Notes under the pieces: generated by a model | Databases searched by the model: none | What the model was told of the DNA's origin: nothing | Seen by the model: only the letters and a program-made list of their open reading frames with translations | Program-made: the position numbers and the translations under genes | Part shown: positions 50,516 to 62,258 of the stretch, one piece after another | Position numbering within the stretch: the stretch's first letter is position 1 | Layout: each line of letters begins with the position of its first letter | Assembly: GCA_023213395.1 (NCBI GenBank) | Contig: CM041465.1 | Span: 29,891,741-29,955,740 of the forward strand | Reading direction: 5' to 3' | DNA from: Cycas panzhihuaensis | Taxonomy: Eukaryota; Cycadophyta | DNA: 64,000 nucleotides

Positions 50516-52648
50516 TCCAATAATCAAGTTAATGAAACCATTGGGCACTATCTAGTAACCCACTTTTATCAACTTTTTTGTTTTATTGATTTTGACATTT
50601 TAATGGCTCAAAGATTCCTAAAAACTTTCAATAGTGGTTGCTTAGTTATAGATGGGATGCAATTGATAGGAGTGCACTCACTCTTTAACAACTCATTGAT
50701 TCCAGAAAATTATCAACAATCATTGTTCGAGGACACCAAGGAGCCCTCTCCCATGGCAACCCTAGGCTAGTGAGAAGTAGAAAACCTAGAAACATTGTAT
50801 TTCTTTTGCCTGTATAAAGTCTCGACATCAAGTTTCCTTCCATTGTTCTCCTCCTCAAGCTAATCCATTCACTTCCCCAAAGGTGCCTCAAACGCTAATT
50901 TTTTATCTTTAATTCTTGTTGACATAGATTTTTAGTCAATCAAGATTTAAATGATTCTTATAGGACTATTTACTAATTAAATTTTTACTAATTGGTGGTA
51001 GGATTCCAATGGTCCACTAATGGTTTCTGAGTGCAATGTCAACCATTACCTAGTATCCACTAACTAATTGTTCATCACTCTAAATGTTTACAAGAATTCT
51101 CATAAAGAATGATTCAATTTTTACATTGTGAAATATTCATTCCATTTAATCCATCAAATGTTTCGAGTCTTCTCTAGGCAATATCATCTTCAATGAATTG
51201 TTAGCACTATCCTAGTTTAGTTGGCGCTTTGAACCCCCTAGGATCAATAGTTCCACTCACCATCTACATTCTTTAAATGAGGAACCTCTTGTGTGAGACC
51301 CTCCCATATTGGAACCTCTTTTTGGATGCAACTTCCAATACATGATTATTAATAATTATTATCACCAACTAGGCCTGTCTCTAACTTACAATTTCAATCA
51401 TCACTCACGGTCAGATAATCTAGCATCTAAATACTAGAATAATACAGATTTCCCAAGGTGTCTAATCAAGCATGGAACACCAAAATGTTGCATATGGCAA
51501 TCGTTCGTTATCATAAGAATAACACATGAAAATGGAGGACAATGTGTTCACGGGACAGCAAACCCTTGTGCAAGCACGATGTTCCCATTACCATAAGGCT
51601 CTTATGGTGCCTTGACTCCAAGTCAAGGGTACCCCTTCATTGCCCATCGGCCTTGAGGACATAGTACCAAAGGTCTTTTTGTTGTTCGAGACTACCATCA
51701 ACGGAGTTTTGTTTCATCGCTGTGAGTCCAAGCCTAGCGTCCTTTGTGAGACACACACTATCAATCGTTAACATTACGCTCGAAGTAGGAAAAGCCTTTG
51801 GAACACTAATGTAAATCAATCATCTGTTATCATTACTAGATGTAATTAAAATATGCTGCTTCAGCTCAAGATAAATTACAAATCATGAACCATATGTAAA
51901 TAAATAAAAGAAACATGGGTATTCAGCATGAATATTTACAGCTTACTCGAATTAATGTGATTAAAAAAGGCATAACAAGGAATTCAATAGGATAATCTCA
52001 AGATCACAAAATCATACCAACTGAAGCACATCCAGAAAAAGGGTAAAATCATAGCTAATGAATTGGGCAGCTTCCATGGGCAGGATTACTTTGTAACAAG
52101 CAAAATATTGCACAAGTGATAGAGAAACCTCAGGAGCTATATTCTTGACCTGGAATAAAATAATTTACGTAATGGGATGGCAAGTAATTCTCAATAAAGA
52201 CTTTAGAGGTGGTATCATTCGCTTCAAGAGATGTATATAATTGTATCACATAAAACTTAGCTTCTTGAATAACCTCTGAACAAAAAGACAATTGTTAGTT
52301 ATTATGTAATCAAAATTGATATGAAAGAAAACTCAATTAATCAAATGTACTTTTGACTTAAAAATTGCAAATTTTGTTTTGAACTCCATCTATAGGGCAG
52401 AGCTATTGAAAGAGTAAGAAACCACTGTTGCCAGACTGCGACTGCATCTCAAGGAATGACAATGTCCTTGCGAATGAAGGCCCTACAACCTCGTAAATCA
52501 AACTTCACAATGCTGGTTTAATATAAGCTGCAGAAACTTCCAGCCATTGTCATGCAGCAAATCACTTCCATACAGATAAGGAGCACCGATTTCAGAGAGA
52601 ATGTCCATGTGATAACAAGATGGTACACTCATGCTGGATTTAGCAGAC
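50516..52648. other. No gene recognised
   Basis: I read both strands without finding a known domain, tRNA or LTR boundary. The short open frames (50441-50770 overlapping the LTR, 50891-50685, 51819-51637) are unremarkable. Sequence composition becomes less AT-rich to the right, towards the gene. Confidence 0.5.
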
Positions 52649-52889
52649 AAGGAGCACTCAGTCTATCTTTTGGCAAATAGTTTTTGGAGTATGGAAATTT
52701 AAACAGAAAGTCACACGCACCAAGTTTCAATGTGGGACTCACCAATATCCAACCAGCCCACCTAACTGATGTTAGTGGCAAAGGATCACTGCACCACAAG
52801 AAGCACTCAGTCTCTCTTTTGGCAAATAGTTTTTGGGGTATGGGAATTTAAACGGCAAGCCACACTTGCCAAGTTTCAATGTGGGACTC
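52649..52889 (+). repeat. 92-bp direct duplication
   Basis: Copies at 52649-52740 and 52799-52889 share gcactcagtct, cttttggcaaatagttttt and caagtttcaatgtgggact, with about ten differences. A 58-base spacer separates them. Confidence 0.85.
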
Positions 52890-55633
52890 TCATCCATCCA
52901 TTCGCTAAAGTAGTTATCTTAACATGGTAGAACTTTATAAAATTAGTGTCATTGCTATTCAATAATAATGTAGAATCTTCAATCACTGTCGACGATGGCA
53001 CTTTCTGTTTGAGAGCAAAATCAACAACATGCACTTGCATTGTGTCCCTTTAAGGCCTCAAAAAGCAATCACAGTTCACTGGGAGGTGAAAGAACTTGAT
53101 CTCCTTAAAACTACCTCAAAATGAATTTAGCAGAATCCCTACAATTTCAAGTTTTCCAAGACTTCATGAAAATAGCTACACAAAGATTTATATGGAGAGT
53201 TGAGGGCTGAAATGGTCCACGACAAGGTATACCAACAGCCAATTATTAACATACGAACAGTTCCAGAACAGCACACAGCAAGAGTCTGTCTAGGCACAGA
53301 CTGCCAACCCCTAGCCAACATGTTGAATACTGATTTTGCCAAGGCTTCCACCTAGCCATGACACCACAAGCTTCTGCTCATATAACTTACAATTATCTAA
53401 TTTATCAAAGTACTGCTACTAACTGGTCAAAACTGGCCCTTGTCCTATATTTATTCAATACTGCCTTGCATAACTCAGATTCAAGCATTCAAAGTTGAGC
53501 CTGATGAAGATTCCATTACTTAAAACAGTAAATAATTTGCAACCCAAATTAGGAAATTATCAAAACCCTCTATATGGTTAACAGTCTGAGAAACAGGGGG
53601 GATGGGTGACAGGCTCTGCTACGGTCCTGTCGCCAGTTCACTGGTGGTAGCAATGCAGTCCTGAGCATGGAGAAACTAGTGTGGCGCTAACGCAGACAAC
53701 AAGAGCTGTATTCAGATGAGATGCTCCAGTGTTGTCAAGTCGGAAGGCAAGTTGAGAGATAAGCGATCGACAGTTCCGTAGGCAATCTGGTAGCTGTGGT
53801 TCACACTGAACATCATTGGGATGGTCTCAAATCCCATGGAGGCAGTTATGTGGGTTTCGAAGATTTCAAAGGAATTATGATGCTAGTTATATACGAGGTT
53901 TTTGAGAGATGGTTGGCTGAAGTAGAGCCATCTATGGCTTGTCTAAGACTCGATGCCTGTGTGCATGTTTTTTTATGTTGGATGCTTGATATAAGGATGG
54001 AGAGAGATATCATGCCATGCATCTCATTTTCCATGCATGCAAAATTGGTGGTTGAGTACAGTGGTGTGATCCTTCAGATTCCAAGTGGGCTTATGTTAAT
54101 ATTGCACTGGACATTTCGATAAACTGTGGTACTCACAGCAAGGGTTTCACAATGATGGTGTTTTACAATGAGTTGCAGTGGCTGAAACTTTGTTAAAATG
54201 CTTTGGTTTTCAGGTTAGATGTTGGTGTGCATTGTTTCTAGCAGGCATTATGTCCTATGCTTGGGGGAATTTCAAGTTTCTCTATTTGCATGCAGGGTTT
54301 ATGCAATGAAAGGCAGTTGGTGAGATGGCATTCAGTGCGTGATGCCTGCGGTTTGCTTTTAATTGGTGTGTACAATGAGTTGTGACCTAACTGCATCCAG
54401 GATTAAGTGTTATGGCGAACTTGGGCCACTAATTGCATGTTAGTTCCTGATATTGGCTTAGGTGTTTGCTAGATGGGGATGTATTGCATCATTTCAGGAG
54501 TTTGGTGTCCAGTTCTTATTTCAGACTGTATAGGATGCCCTTGTGGTGGCTGAAGCTTTGGCTTCATGCATGTGGAATTAGCCATATGTGCAATTACTCT
54601 TGTGAATGCTTGGTGACAGGGCTTCAGCCCATTTTTACTATGGTTGTCAGTTTCAAGCTTATATGTCTGCATGCAAAGAACATGCAACAAAAGATAGCAG
54701 GTGATCTTGCATTTTGCATGCGATGCCTGTGGTTTGTTTCCAATTGGTGTTTTACAATGAGCTGTGACCTGGCTGCATCCAGGGTCACTTGATGGGCTCA
54801 GTTGCCCTGGCAGCTCCTAAAAAGCTTTCACCAAGGTTTTCTAGGCAACGCTGGGTTGTTGTTTGCCTCTGGTCTACTTCCAACATTGAGGCTCACCATC
54901 CCTGATATTGTCTATCTATTCGCGGTGAATACTTTCCAATGTTAGGTCTAATAGTCCCTGGTGTTGAGTATCTTGTCACAGTAACTACTATGGTTATGAT
55001 CACCTTGCAGCCTCTCAGGTTAGTGCCCCATGCTTGGTGTGGACTTTGCTTCCCATGGAGAGTCATCGAGTAGTAGTAGTGTTATAGAGTTGTATTGTTG
55101 AACTTTTTGAGTTTACTGGAAGGTATTTCCCAAAGATGGTGTAATCTTTTCTATTTTCATGCAATGAAATCTTTTTTCTTTGCTGTCAAAAAAAAAACAG
55201 AATGAGAAACATAACCTCTTGAGTATCCCCATAACCTGCCAAAATATGAAAAGCATATGGGCCCGACAAATCTCAGCTACATTTAAATGTCAATTAAAAA
55301 TAGAAAATGAACAAACCATATTGCCCCATTCAGACGCCAACATAATAATCTCCACATATCCTGATCGAAGCTTTGAACTTTTAAACCATATTAGAAGTCC
55401 GCAATTCTCTAATCAAAACCTTCATACAGAATGAAAATATTCTAATGGGTCCACATTTGGATATGTAACTGCTTGGGTAGTTACATTGCAAAACTGTGAA
55501 AGCCAGATAAAATAATGGATAAATCAAAATTGGCCTAAACCTTAGCAGAAGCCATCTCAGTTGATAATTACAATATTCCATTGGTCATGGAGCCAATATT
55601 TTTTATCAAAATTTTAGATATGAATTGCAATGC
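52890..55633. other. Intergenic, possible retroposed transcript ending at 55197
   Basis: No known protein domain. The plus strand from about 54150 ends with gtgtaatcttttctattttc, an aatgaaat signal-like block and then ten A (55188-55197), which looks like a reverse-transcribed poly(A) transcript or a non-LTR element tail. A diverged duplication lies inside. The open frames at 53796-54122 and 54466-54792 are unrecognised. Confidence 0.4.
54328..54783 (+). repeat. Direct duplication of about 74 bp
   Basis: 54328-54401 and 54709-54783 share gatgcctg.ggttt, aattggtgt, tacaatgag and tgtgacct..ctgcatccagg. A nearby segment at 54160 (gttttacaatgagttgcagtgg) is a third, shorter relative. Confidence 0.8.
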
Positions 55634-55876
55634 TCATATGGTTATCCATGCCCTTTGCAATTGCCCTTCCTTGGGGAAGTAATATTGCAGCTGTCTTTGC
55701 AGCCAATCATTGTCTTGGTTCCATAGGTGTATGACTGCCTCATTTACACATGCATTTGATAATCGTCTTCTAGGTAAGATGAACATCATCAATAAACAAT
55801 GATCTCGACACTCTCCAAGAATTCTGATAGTTTGAAAACAATCTGTGAAATCCTCCTTGTTGAACCGATAGGCACT
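55634..55876 (-). CDS. Candidate exon encoding 80 residues, unrecognised
   Basis: On the minus strand an ideal acceptor (branch-like CTAAC, pyrimidine stretch TTGCCTCTGCTTTGAG) is followed by an open frame of 80 codons to TGA at 55634. It reads SAYRFNKEDFTDCFQTIRIL to EGQLQRAWITI, with amino-acid usage that looks coding (several Trp and Cys, LPRRRLSNAC, WNQDNDWLQRQL). I do not recognise the protein. It lies 90 bases downstream of the 55967 stop of the dioxygenase-like gene. The phase-1 donor at 56013 (GTAAGT) would not join to it in frame at this acceptor. It may be a 3' exon of an alternative transcript, part of another gene or a relic. Confidence 0.3.
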   Translation of the reverse strand, partial: SAYRFNKEDFTDCFQTIRILGECRDHCLLMMFILPRRRLSNACVNEAVIHLWNQDNDWLQRQLQYYFPKEGQLQRAWITI

Positions 55877-55966
55877 CTCAAAGCAGAGGCAATGTTAGAT
55901 GCAGAAATTGGTCCTGCACACAATCACAAGCAAGCAAAGTAAACTCCCCATGGACATCATTTCTCT

Positions 55967-57546
55967 TTAGAAAAAGCAGCAAAGATTCTTTGAACAACAA
56001 CAAGAAGACTTACAAGTATGTGAATGTGTGTGTGCCTGTCCCGATTCAATTAAACCCAACTCCATATCTTGCGATGCAGTCCAACCTGGTTCATATGCTT
56101 CTAAAAAGGCTAGCTTAGCCTTGTTAGGAAGATCATGAGGATGCACAAATGGAACACCATGAGGCCAGCCAATTTCTGTACGTACAACTCCACATGGACT
56201 ATCCAATGTTGGGACATGTTGTTCTTCACATTCTCTCAGACTGCAGAAACGTAATTTGATACGTTTTCTATCGGCAATCTCCTGGACCCTTTCCTTTAGA
56301 ACCCTTTGAGCCTCTAAACGCAACCTTTTAGATGGAGCAAGGGGCTTGCTCCTGGGAATTTGTTTCCTTCGCTTCAAAGCAGCTTTCATGGACCCTGCAA
56401 CACCTAAAGCCAAAGTTACAATGCAAATAAAGGATTTTATCCTAAATATAATTGTTAATTCATGAAAATATTCTAGCACTGATACATACCATCTGAGGGA
56501 ACTGGGAAAGCAAAATTCATAAAACCATGCCGAGTTATAAGTTGATCCATTGGATGTGTCCTCTGCATGAAATCATGCACAGAAATAGGCTGTTGAAATG
56601 GAGCTCCAACTCCATGTCCTGCTGCTGTCATAGCTGAGCAATGTAGAATAGCAGATGCCCGTGGCATAAGCTTAAAGGCTAATGAGCATCTGCCATATAT
56701 ATTGCCTTGCAGACTTCCAACTTCAGTCCTGTGAAGTGCCGGGCTTATGTAACCTGCAGTGGCTTGATAAAGAGCAAGCCCTGGATAAAGAACAACATCC
56801 TGGGGACCTAGATCCCCATCTACAACAATCCAACGGCCTTGCACATCTCGAATTTGAAGACCTGCTTTATCAGACTTCACAAGAGTCAACAAGCTCTTAT
56901 CAACCTGTGGCTCATGCTCACCAAACAGAGAAATCTGGCTCTGTTCTTGCCCTGTCATTGTTATAGCCCCATGATGAGCACCCTGAAGAGCAGGTCTCCC
57001 ATGACAAAATACTGACAAAACTGAAGTTGATACTTCGCCATTTCTCAGAGGAACATTGTCAAGAAGATCGTTGAAACAAAAGCTCCGTAACTCCAAAGAA
57101 CATCCAATTGCATCCAGTATATCACGAGCAGCCCTCCCAAGAAGGGAAAAGAGATCAGCTAACCCAGCTGGAGCCAATTCTGCACTACTGCTTGGCTCTA
57201 TTGGAGTCTGCCCTGGTCTATAATCAAATGTTTCTCGCCAGATATGAGGATCTGTAAAATAACCCGAGGTCTTGCTCCACTCCTGTGGATCCCCAGTATG
57301 AACCATCTCAGGGCCTGGGTATGACCTTTGATGGAAGAACATGCGAGCAGAATCTATCACACATCTTAACACAACATCATCGCCAAAAGGTAGTTGAATA
57401 ATTGCTGCATAATACCTTGCAAGGGACTGTGACAGTGTGGAGACTGAAAGCTTGTACTTGTCAGACGGCACTCCATCTGTAGCAATCAGGTCTATCAGCC
57501 TTACACGACCTAGAGATGGCAGTCCAGCCCCTGCCATGGCACCCAT
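55967..57546 (-). CDS. 2-oxoglutarate/Fe(II) dioxygenase-fold protein, two coding exons
   Basis: Exon 1 is 57546-56490 and exon 2 is 56394 to the stop at 55967, joined over a 95-bp intron with GTATGT donor and GTTGCAG acceptor; phase 1 on both sides gives SDGSMKAALKRRKQ. The product is about 490 residues. Residues 1-350 resemble the isopenicillin-N-synthase/2OG oxygenase fold: GLPSLGRVRLIDL at the start, FHQRSYPG at 71-78, LLTLVKSDKAGLQIRDVQGRW at 219-239, VVLYPGLALYQATAGYISPALHRT at 251-274, and an RxS at 286-288. The distal His272 and Asp216 are present, but the first metal His of HxD reads Gln214 (QVD). The C-terminus is basic (KRRKQIPRSK...KRLRLEAQR), then a conserved-looking WPHGVPFVHPHDLPNKAKL block. 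A TGA abuts Met1; Met4 (57537) has the better start context (GCCATGGC). Substrate unknown. Confidence 0.85.
56395..56489 (-). other. Coding intron of the dioxygenase-like gene
   Basis: 95 bp on the minus strand, GTATGT...GTTGCAG. The spliced codon is G|GG (Gly), keeping the frame open across both exons. Confidence 0.85.
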
Positions 57547-57904
57547 TCAGATTATGCCCTAACCAGGTTTTGCCAATATTACCAATTCTAGGTTCCACAG
57601 ATGCTAGAGGCACAGTCAAACAATATGAGCACCAAAGGCAGTTTCTCTCTCCTGAACTCAAAATAATCTTGAAAATCCATTGACAAGTTCACATTCTAAA
57701 GTTTCACAAATGGAGCAATGTGAAGGCCATTATTCTCCACTTTCATAAAGGATTGTTTGCAGTCATGCCCATACATGCAACAGAACACAGCTTTGACTTC
57801 TAGGAACAAGAAGTACTGCCAAACTTGAGTTTTATCATTGATGTCCAGTTTATGCCACCATGTCCCTGATTCCTGAATATGCTTATGCTGTTTACATGAA
57901 CCAC

Positions 57905-57997
57905 CTGAAACAAGATAGAAAATGCACATTGATTATTGGCATGTCCAACCTATACCAGGAATAATATAACATTTTAATATGATTTAATTTCTTATAC
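57905..57997 (-). other. Probable 5' UTR intron of the dioxygenase-like gene
   Basis: 93 bp on the minus strand with donor GTATAAG and a T-rich acceptor TCTATCTTGTTTCAG. The size matches the coding intron. It lies between the TATA box at 58207-58214 and the start codon. No transcript evidence is available. Confidence 0.55.
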
Positions 57998-58034
57998 CAC
58001 ACAAAACGTTAGCCGGTAGTAGAGCTCTGCTGCT

Positions 58035-58124
58035 TCACACACAACAGAGAAAACTCTCCATTTTGGACAAACTGTACTCGCAATATGAATGGCTGCCTGC
58101 AATAGGACCCAATGGAGTGCTCAT
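58035..58124 (-). CDS. Upstream open reading frame in the 5' UTR, 29 codons
   Basis: If transcription starts about 30 bases below the TATA box, the leader contains ATG at 58124 followed by 28 codons and TGA (MSTPLGPIAG...MESFLCCV). A 9-codon frame also lies nearer the cap, near 58180. Upstream frames of this kind can lower translation of the main protein. Whether this one is translated or conserved is unknown. Confidence 0.3.
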   Translation of the reverse strand: MSTPLGPIAGSHSYCEYSLSKMESFLCCV

Positions 58125-58206
58125 GGGTCTGTTTGGGCAGTTTATCCTTGCCTTCAGAACACTAAAATAGCATGGCATCCACTATCATCATCCCTTCTCA
58201 GTCCTC

Positions 58207-58214
58207 TTTATATA
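58207..58214 (-). promoter_or_regulatory. TATA box of the dioxygenase-like gene
   Basis: The minus strand reads CTATATAAAG, a close match to the plant consensus TATA(T/A)A(T/A). It is placed about 660 bases before the start codon with a plausible 5' UTR intron between. The predicted cap site is near 58175-58182. Confidence 0.55.
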
Positions 58215-58764
58215 GAGCTCTCAAGAGCATCTCAGACGTCCAAACAGAACTCACAAGGGTGACACCTCTTTTACATAACATATTATTAGGGGATTGCATT
58301 AAAATGAAAAAAGAAAAGAAAAATATATCAATAAATTTAGCATATTCTTTATAATGCAATACATTATTTTGCCCTAATCACTTTTGAGCTAAAAGCATAG
58401 ATGATAGATCCCCATGACAGGTACAGCATTAAATCATACCATCAGATTTGTGGTGAACATCGTAAGTGGATTTCAAGCTCAAGATAATCGTACCAAAAAA
58501 ATGATTCACTGCTACATTTTGTTCGCTTGTGTTAAACATAACATTAAATTCTCAAAAAGCAAGATATGCACACAAAGGACAATGGCCCAAACCTATTTGG
58601 AATATAGATCTAATATTCTTTGTGAGTCTGGTCTATGGGTTCCAATCAATCCATACCACGTAACTTGGAAATTCAATAAAAATTGTACATCCTTCATTTG
58701 CGATGATATGTTTTGGCAAATATCAGATTCCAACAGCTCATCCAACACAATAGAAATTGCAAAT

Positions 58765-58800
<36 letters not shown>

Positions 58801-59028
58801 AAGAGAGCATGCCATGATCCAAACGAAAACCGCAAAGCCGAAACTTCTATTGCGCAAGGTTAGGGACATCACTCGGTGTGTCATGCAATTGGAGAATGTG
58901 TAAACGTCATAGCAGTCCCAAAGAAAGTCATTCAAGGGCGAAACCGAACGCGAGGCAATGATAGAAAGCATTGAGTGTGGGTCGAAACAACACATAGGCA
59001 TAATTGAATCATCCCTAAGTGATTGACC
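58215..59028. other. Upstream region of the dioxygenase-like gene, no gene recognised
   Basis: The open frame at 58414-58863 (149 codons, plus) shows no known domain and runs through a microsatellite, so it is not called. The region probably holds the distal promoter of the minus-strand gene, up to the LTR at 59029. Confidence 0.45.
58765..58807. repeat. (TA)n(GA)n microsatellite in the gene's upstream region
   Basis: About nine TA units run into about nine GA units and a GAAAGAGAG tail. On the gene's strand it reads CT-rich then TA-rich, 550 bases above the TATA box. Such CT/GA tracts are common in plant promoters. Confidence 0.9.
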
Positions 59029-59436
59029 TATTAAAACTAATAATGTCACCTTCATTACCATGTGTTATGCATGTATTTGTGTATAGTTTGTACTATAGGC
59101 GACCCTTATTTGTAATTCAACTATAATTTGTAAATGCGTCGGGTCCACCGCTTGTGCCGACAAGTCCATTGCTTGTGCCGATATGTCGACCAATTAGATC
59201 TTTGTAAATATGGGTAAATTGCCTATATATCGTGCATTTGCTGTATAGTTTGTACATGATTCATTTGTAATGCAGAAGCTCTGTTGGATTTGAGCCTCAT
59301 GGTGTGACAAATTCACCCATGACCATTTGCCCATCTCTATTGTGCTCTTTTAGCTTCAATATTTTGTTATTTCAATAGTTTGCATTGTATTTTTGATGGA
59401 TGCACATAGAATTTAGATCTTGAAGTAGTTTTTTCA
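59029..59436 (+). repeat. 5' LTR of the second Copia B-family element
   Basis: 408 bp, TATTAAAACTAATAATG to TTTTTTCA. It shares the opening, a cctatatat block, gcagaagctct, and gacaaattcacccatga with 10649-11033. Confidence 0.78.
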
Positions 59437-60331
59437 TGGTATAGATGCTCTATGTGGTGCTTTGTTGAGGAACAAGTGAGAAATGGAGGTCCGTTTGCCC
59501 ATTACGGCACCCCATTCCCACGTTTGTTAAAGTTTTTTCTCAATATTGGGTGGTCTCCAATCAATCTAAAGCCACTACTGGTGATTTTGAGATCGTATCA
59601 ATGTGCATTTAATGAGTTTCAAGCTAGTTGCAGACCACGCAACTCACAATTCTAGTTTTGGTTGAAACAGCTCCATTTTAGCCCCTTCTTCAACCCTATC
59701 TCTTTCATGCAGGCCATACCTTGCATCCAAACGAAGTTTTGTTAATTCCAACAATCCTCTAACATTGCTCAGACCCTATTGCAAGTAGTTTCACGAAGTT
59801 TACTGAGTTTGTTTGGCCATTTGCAGCCCTAGGCATCTGTACGACCTCCACGTGCTTCGACAACAACCTCTGATGTCATTTCACTCTATTGGAGCTCCAA
59901 ATCATCATGAAACTGGGTGCCACAGCTTGTAGATCCAAGCTCTGGGGTTTCTGGAGCTTTCCCGAAGCGATTTTATGCCAGAATGTCACCCAAAGTCCAT
60001 TGAGAGGCATGTGCACGCCGTGAAAAGGCGCACAACCTCTCTATCTCTCAAAATTTCATTTTTTTCATTTTATTATTCATAAAGTTTGATTTAAATTAAA
60101 TTGGATTTAAGTTTACAACTTAAATCCGTCATTTAGCCCCTCAATTTGATCATATTTAAGCTCATGTGACCCTATTTTTAGCCAAAAAAGGGGCAAATCT
60201 CAAAAAAACTTAAGTATCTTTCATAATTTTTGCATTTGCAAAACGTTTAGGCCATATTTCATTGAGATTTGAAGTCTACAACCCCCTAAGCTCTCTAGCG
60301 GGTGGTCACATGCCATAGTTCGGTGATCGGG

Positions 60332-60733
60332 TGTAGCATTCCAAAATATGGTCAAAAATATAGCTTATGACCATTCAAATAAAAGGTCTCTGAACGACGA
60401 TTCCAACGGTCTAGACAAAAGTTAATTCCGATATTTGTATCAAAAGTTATGATCGTTTAAAAACTTCAGTCTGTCTGTTTTTGGAGGTGTTCTAGCCGAC
60501 TTCCAGTATTAGTTTTGGGCAGGTTTTTCCCCTTTTCTGGCCAACTTCTATTACTATCTTTTGGCCGCCTATTTAAGGAGGATTTGCAGCCTCATTTGAT
60601 CATCATCGGAGAAGTCTTGGACTGCAGTATTTTCGGCCCTTTTGGGAGCATTGTAGAGGGCACCTCGCCTCGAAGAGGGATTCTTGATCAACCATAATTG
60701 TAGAGTCATTTGAATTCTGTAAGTTTGCTACAA
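60332..60733 (+). repeat. Left LTR of element E, with altered 3' part
   Basis: TGTAGCATTCC...TTTGCTACA. Near-identical to 62259-62609 up to cgaagaggga. The last 50 bases differ, and about 150 bases of the R/U5-like region are missing. Confidence 0.8.
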
Positions 60734-62216
60734 GTGCTATCAGAGCTTCGTTTCGAAGGTAAAGGGCATAGCAAAACATGGGAAGAACACTTAGAACATA
60801 TAAAGCCTCAGGAAAAAAATGGAGATAGATTTTTTTAATTTGGAGGATTATGAGGGCATGAAAAAATGGATAGAAGATTTCGAGTCTACATTCAATACAG
60901 AAATGGAAAAATATTGACCATTATTAGAAATGATACTGAATAGACGAGCTTATGAGTGTTTCATTAATTGGGCTAAAGAACCTTTTCTATGGTACCAATT
61001 TTCAGAGGCGACTACCACAGCTTTTAAAGAACATAAGCAGGGTGAGGTTCAAGCAAATGAAGAAGGGCAAGAAGATGACATTATTGATGAGGAGATCCCA
61101 GAGGTTTTGCAAGTGCTAGAACAAGATCTAGCCCAGAGAAAACAATATGACGACGTAGAAGACTTGGACCATACACAAGCAACAGAAGAGTCTCATTTCA
61201 ATATCAAAGAGGAAATCCAAGGTGAAGTTACACAGGAATAGTACAAAGACAATGAAGAACAAGCAGATTTTTCTCAACAAATCTCATGTAAGGTATCCAC
61301 TGATCCTGTATTGCACATGCACATTTTGTTTGGTAGTTTTGTATGCCCTCTCTCTTTCCCTAGTTCAATAGCAATACAAAAGCCCTTTCTTCCTAAACCC
61401 ATAGTTAGCCATGCTCTTAATCCCCCTAACATTAGTTTTTTCGTAGGCCAAATTCTAATTTCCCTCCGTAACCCTACTCCATCTCTTTACTCACCTACTC
61501 CTTCACCCCTATAAACAATCCTCAATAGGACACCCTTCAACTTCAATCTGTTCGTCAAGTTTCATCTTTTAGTATTATCCTTTACAAAACCCAGTCTGAT
61601 CTTTTCCATGCCTCTTCAATTCCATATTATCAATATTGTCTTTTTTCGTTAAATTTCTTCCATTATTCGAATACCAATCCTACAACCCTATTAAAGTCTT
61701 TTTTTCATAAAGAACCTCTATCACTAATCCCCCATCCATCTTTCTCTCCCAAAAAGAGTTGTGGTTCAACGAAACTTGTACAAACTTACATCTCCATCCA
61801 AGGCATATTCCAAATTTTATCCTTTCTTTCTATACCTTCAAAGTTATGCTTGATCTTAGTTCACAATTCCTCCTTTTCTTTTTCCCACAATAGGCAATCA
61901 TTGATCCCTGACCCTCACAATCGATTCTGTTCCCGAAGCCTTCACGTCTTTTTCCAAAATCCATCCCATTTGGAAACAAAAGGTGCAAATGCAAGGCAAG
62001 ACTAGGACAAGACATTTGAGATACCTCACAGATCTCAATATACTTTCGATTCAGAACAAGGCGTCGCAGGTACCTGATCCCAACAACAAACATCGATAAA
62101 TTCAAGATGCTTGCTAGTGCAGCCTCACAAAAGACACAAGATCGAGGCAAATCTTCACGACCTACAAGATCTAGCAGGAGGTGGTTGGAAGATTAGACCG
62201 AGCTACAAGCATTTCT

Positions 62217-62240
62217 TAATACTTCGAGGGCAAAGTATTA
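62217..62240 (+). promoter_or_regulatory. Hairpin with AGGG loop upstream of the element E polypurine tract
   Basis: The arms TAATACTTCG and CAAAGTATTA pair over 10 bp with one C/A mismatch around AGGG; the polypurine tract follows at 62244-62257. Third example of the structure in this window. Confidence 0.75.
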
Positions 62241-62258
62241 TTTTAAGGGGAGGGGAAT

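Noticed and set aside
51637-51819. 60-codon minus-strand frame in a less AT-rich patch
   Set aside because: Checked for organelle-derived or gene-fragment identity; nothing recognisable, and it is too short to support a call.
56682-56966. 94-codon plus-strand frame opposite the dioxygenase-like exon
   Set aside because: It is an antisense shadow of a confident coding exon and shows no domain.
57696-57929. 77-codon minus-strand frame upstream of the gene
   Set aside because: It crosses the proposed UTR intron acceptor and has no recognisable domain. A stop separates it from the main coding frame, so it is best read as 5' UTR.
58414-58863. 149-codon plus-strand frame
   Set aside because: It runs into a (TA)n(GA)n tract (translated as Ile/Tyr then Glu/Arg repeats), has no known domain, and lies in the upstream region of the minus-strand gene.
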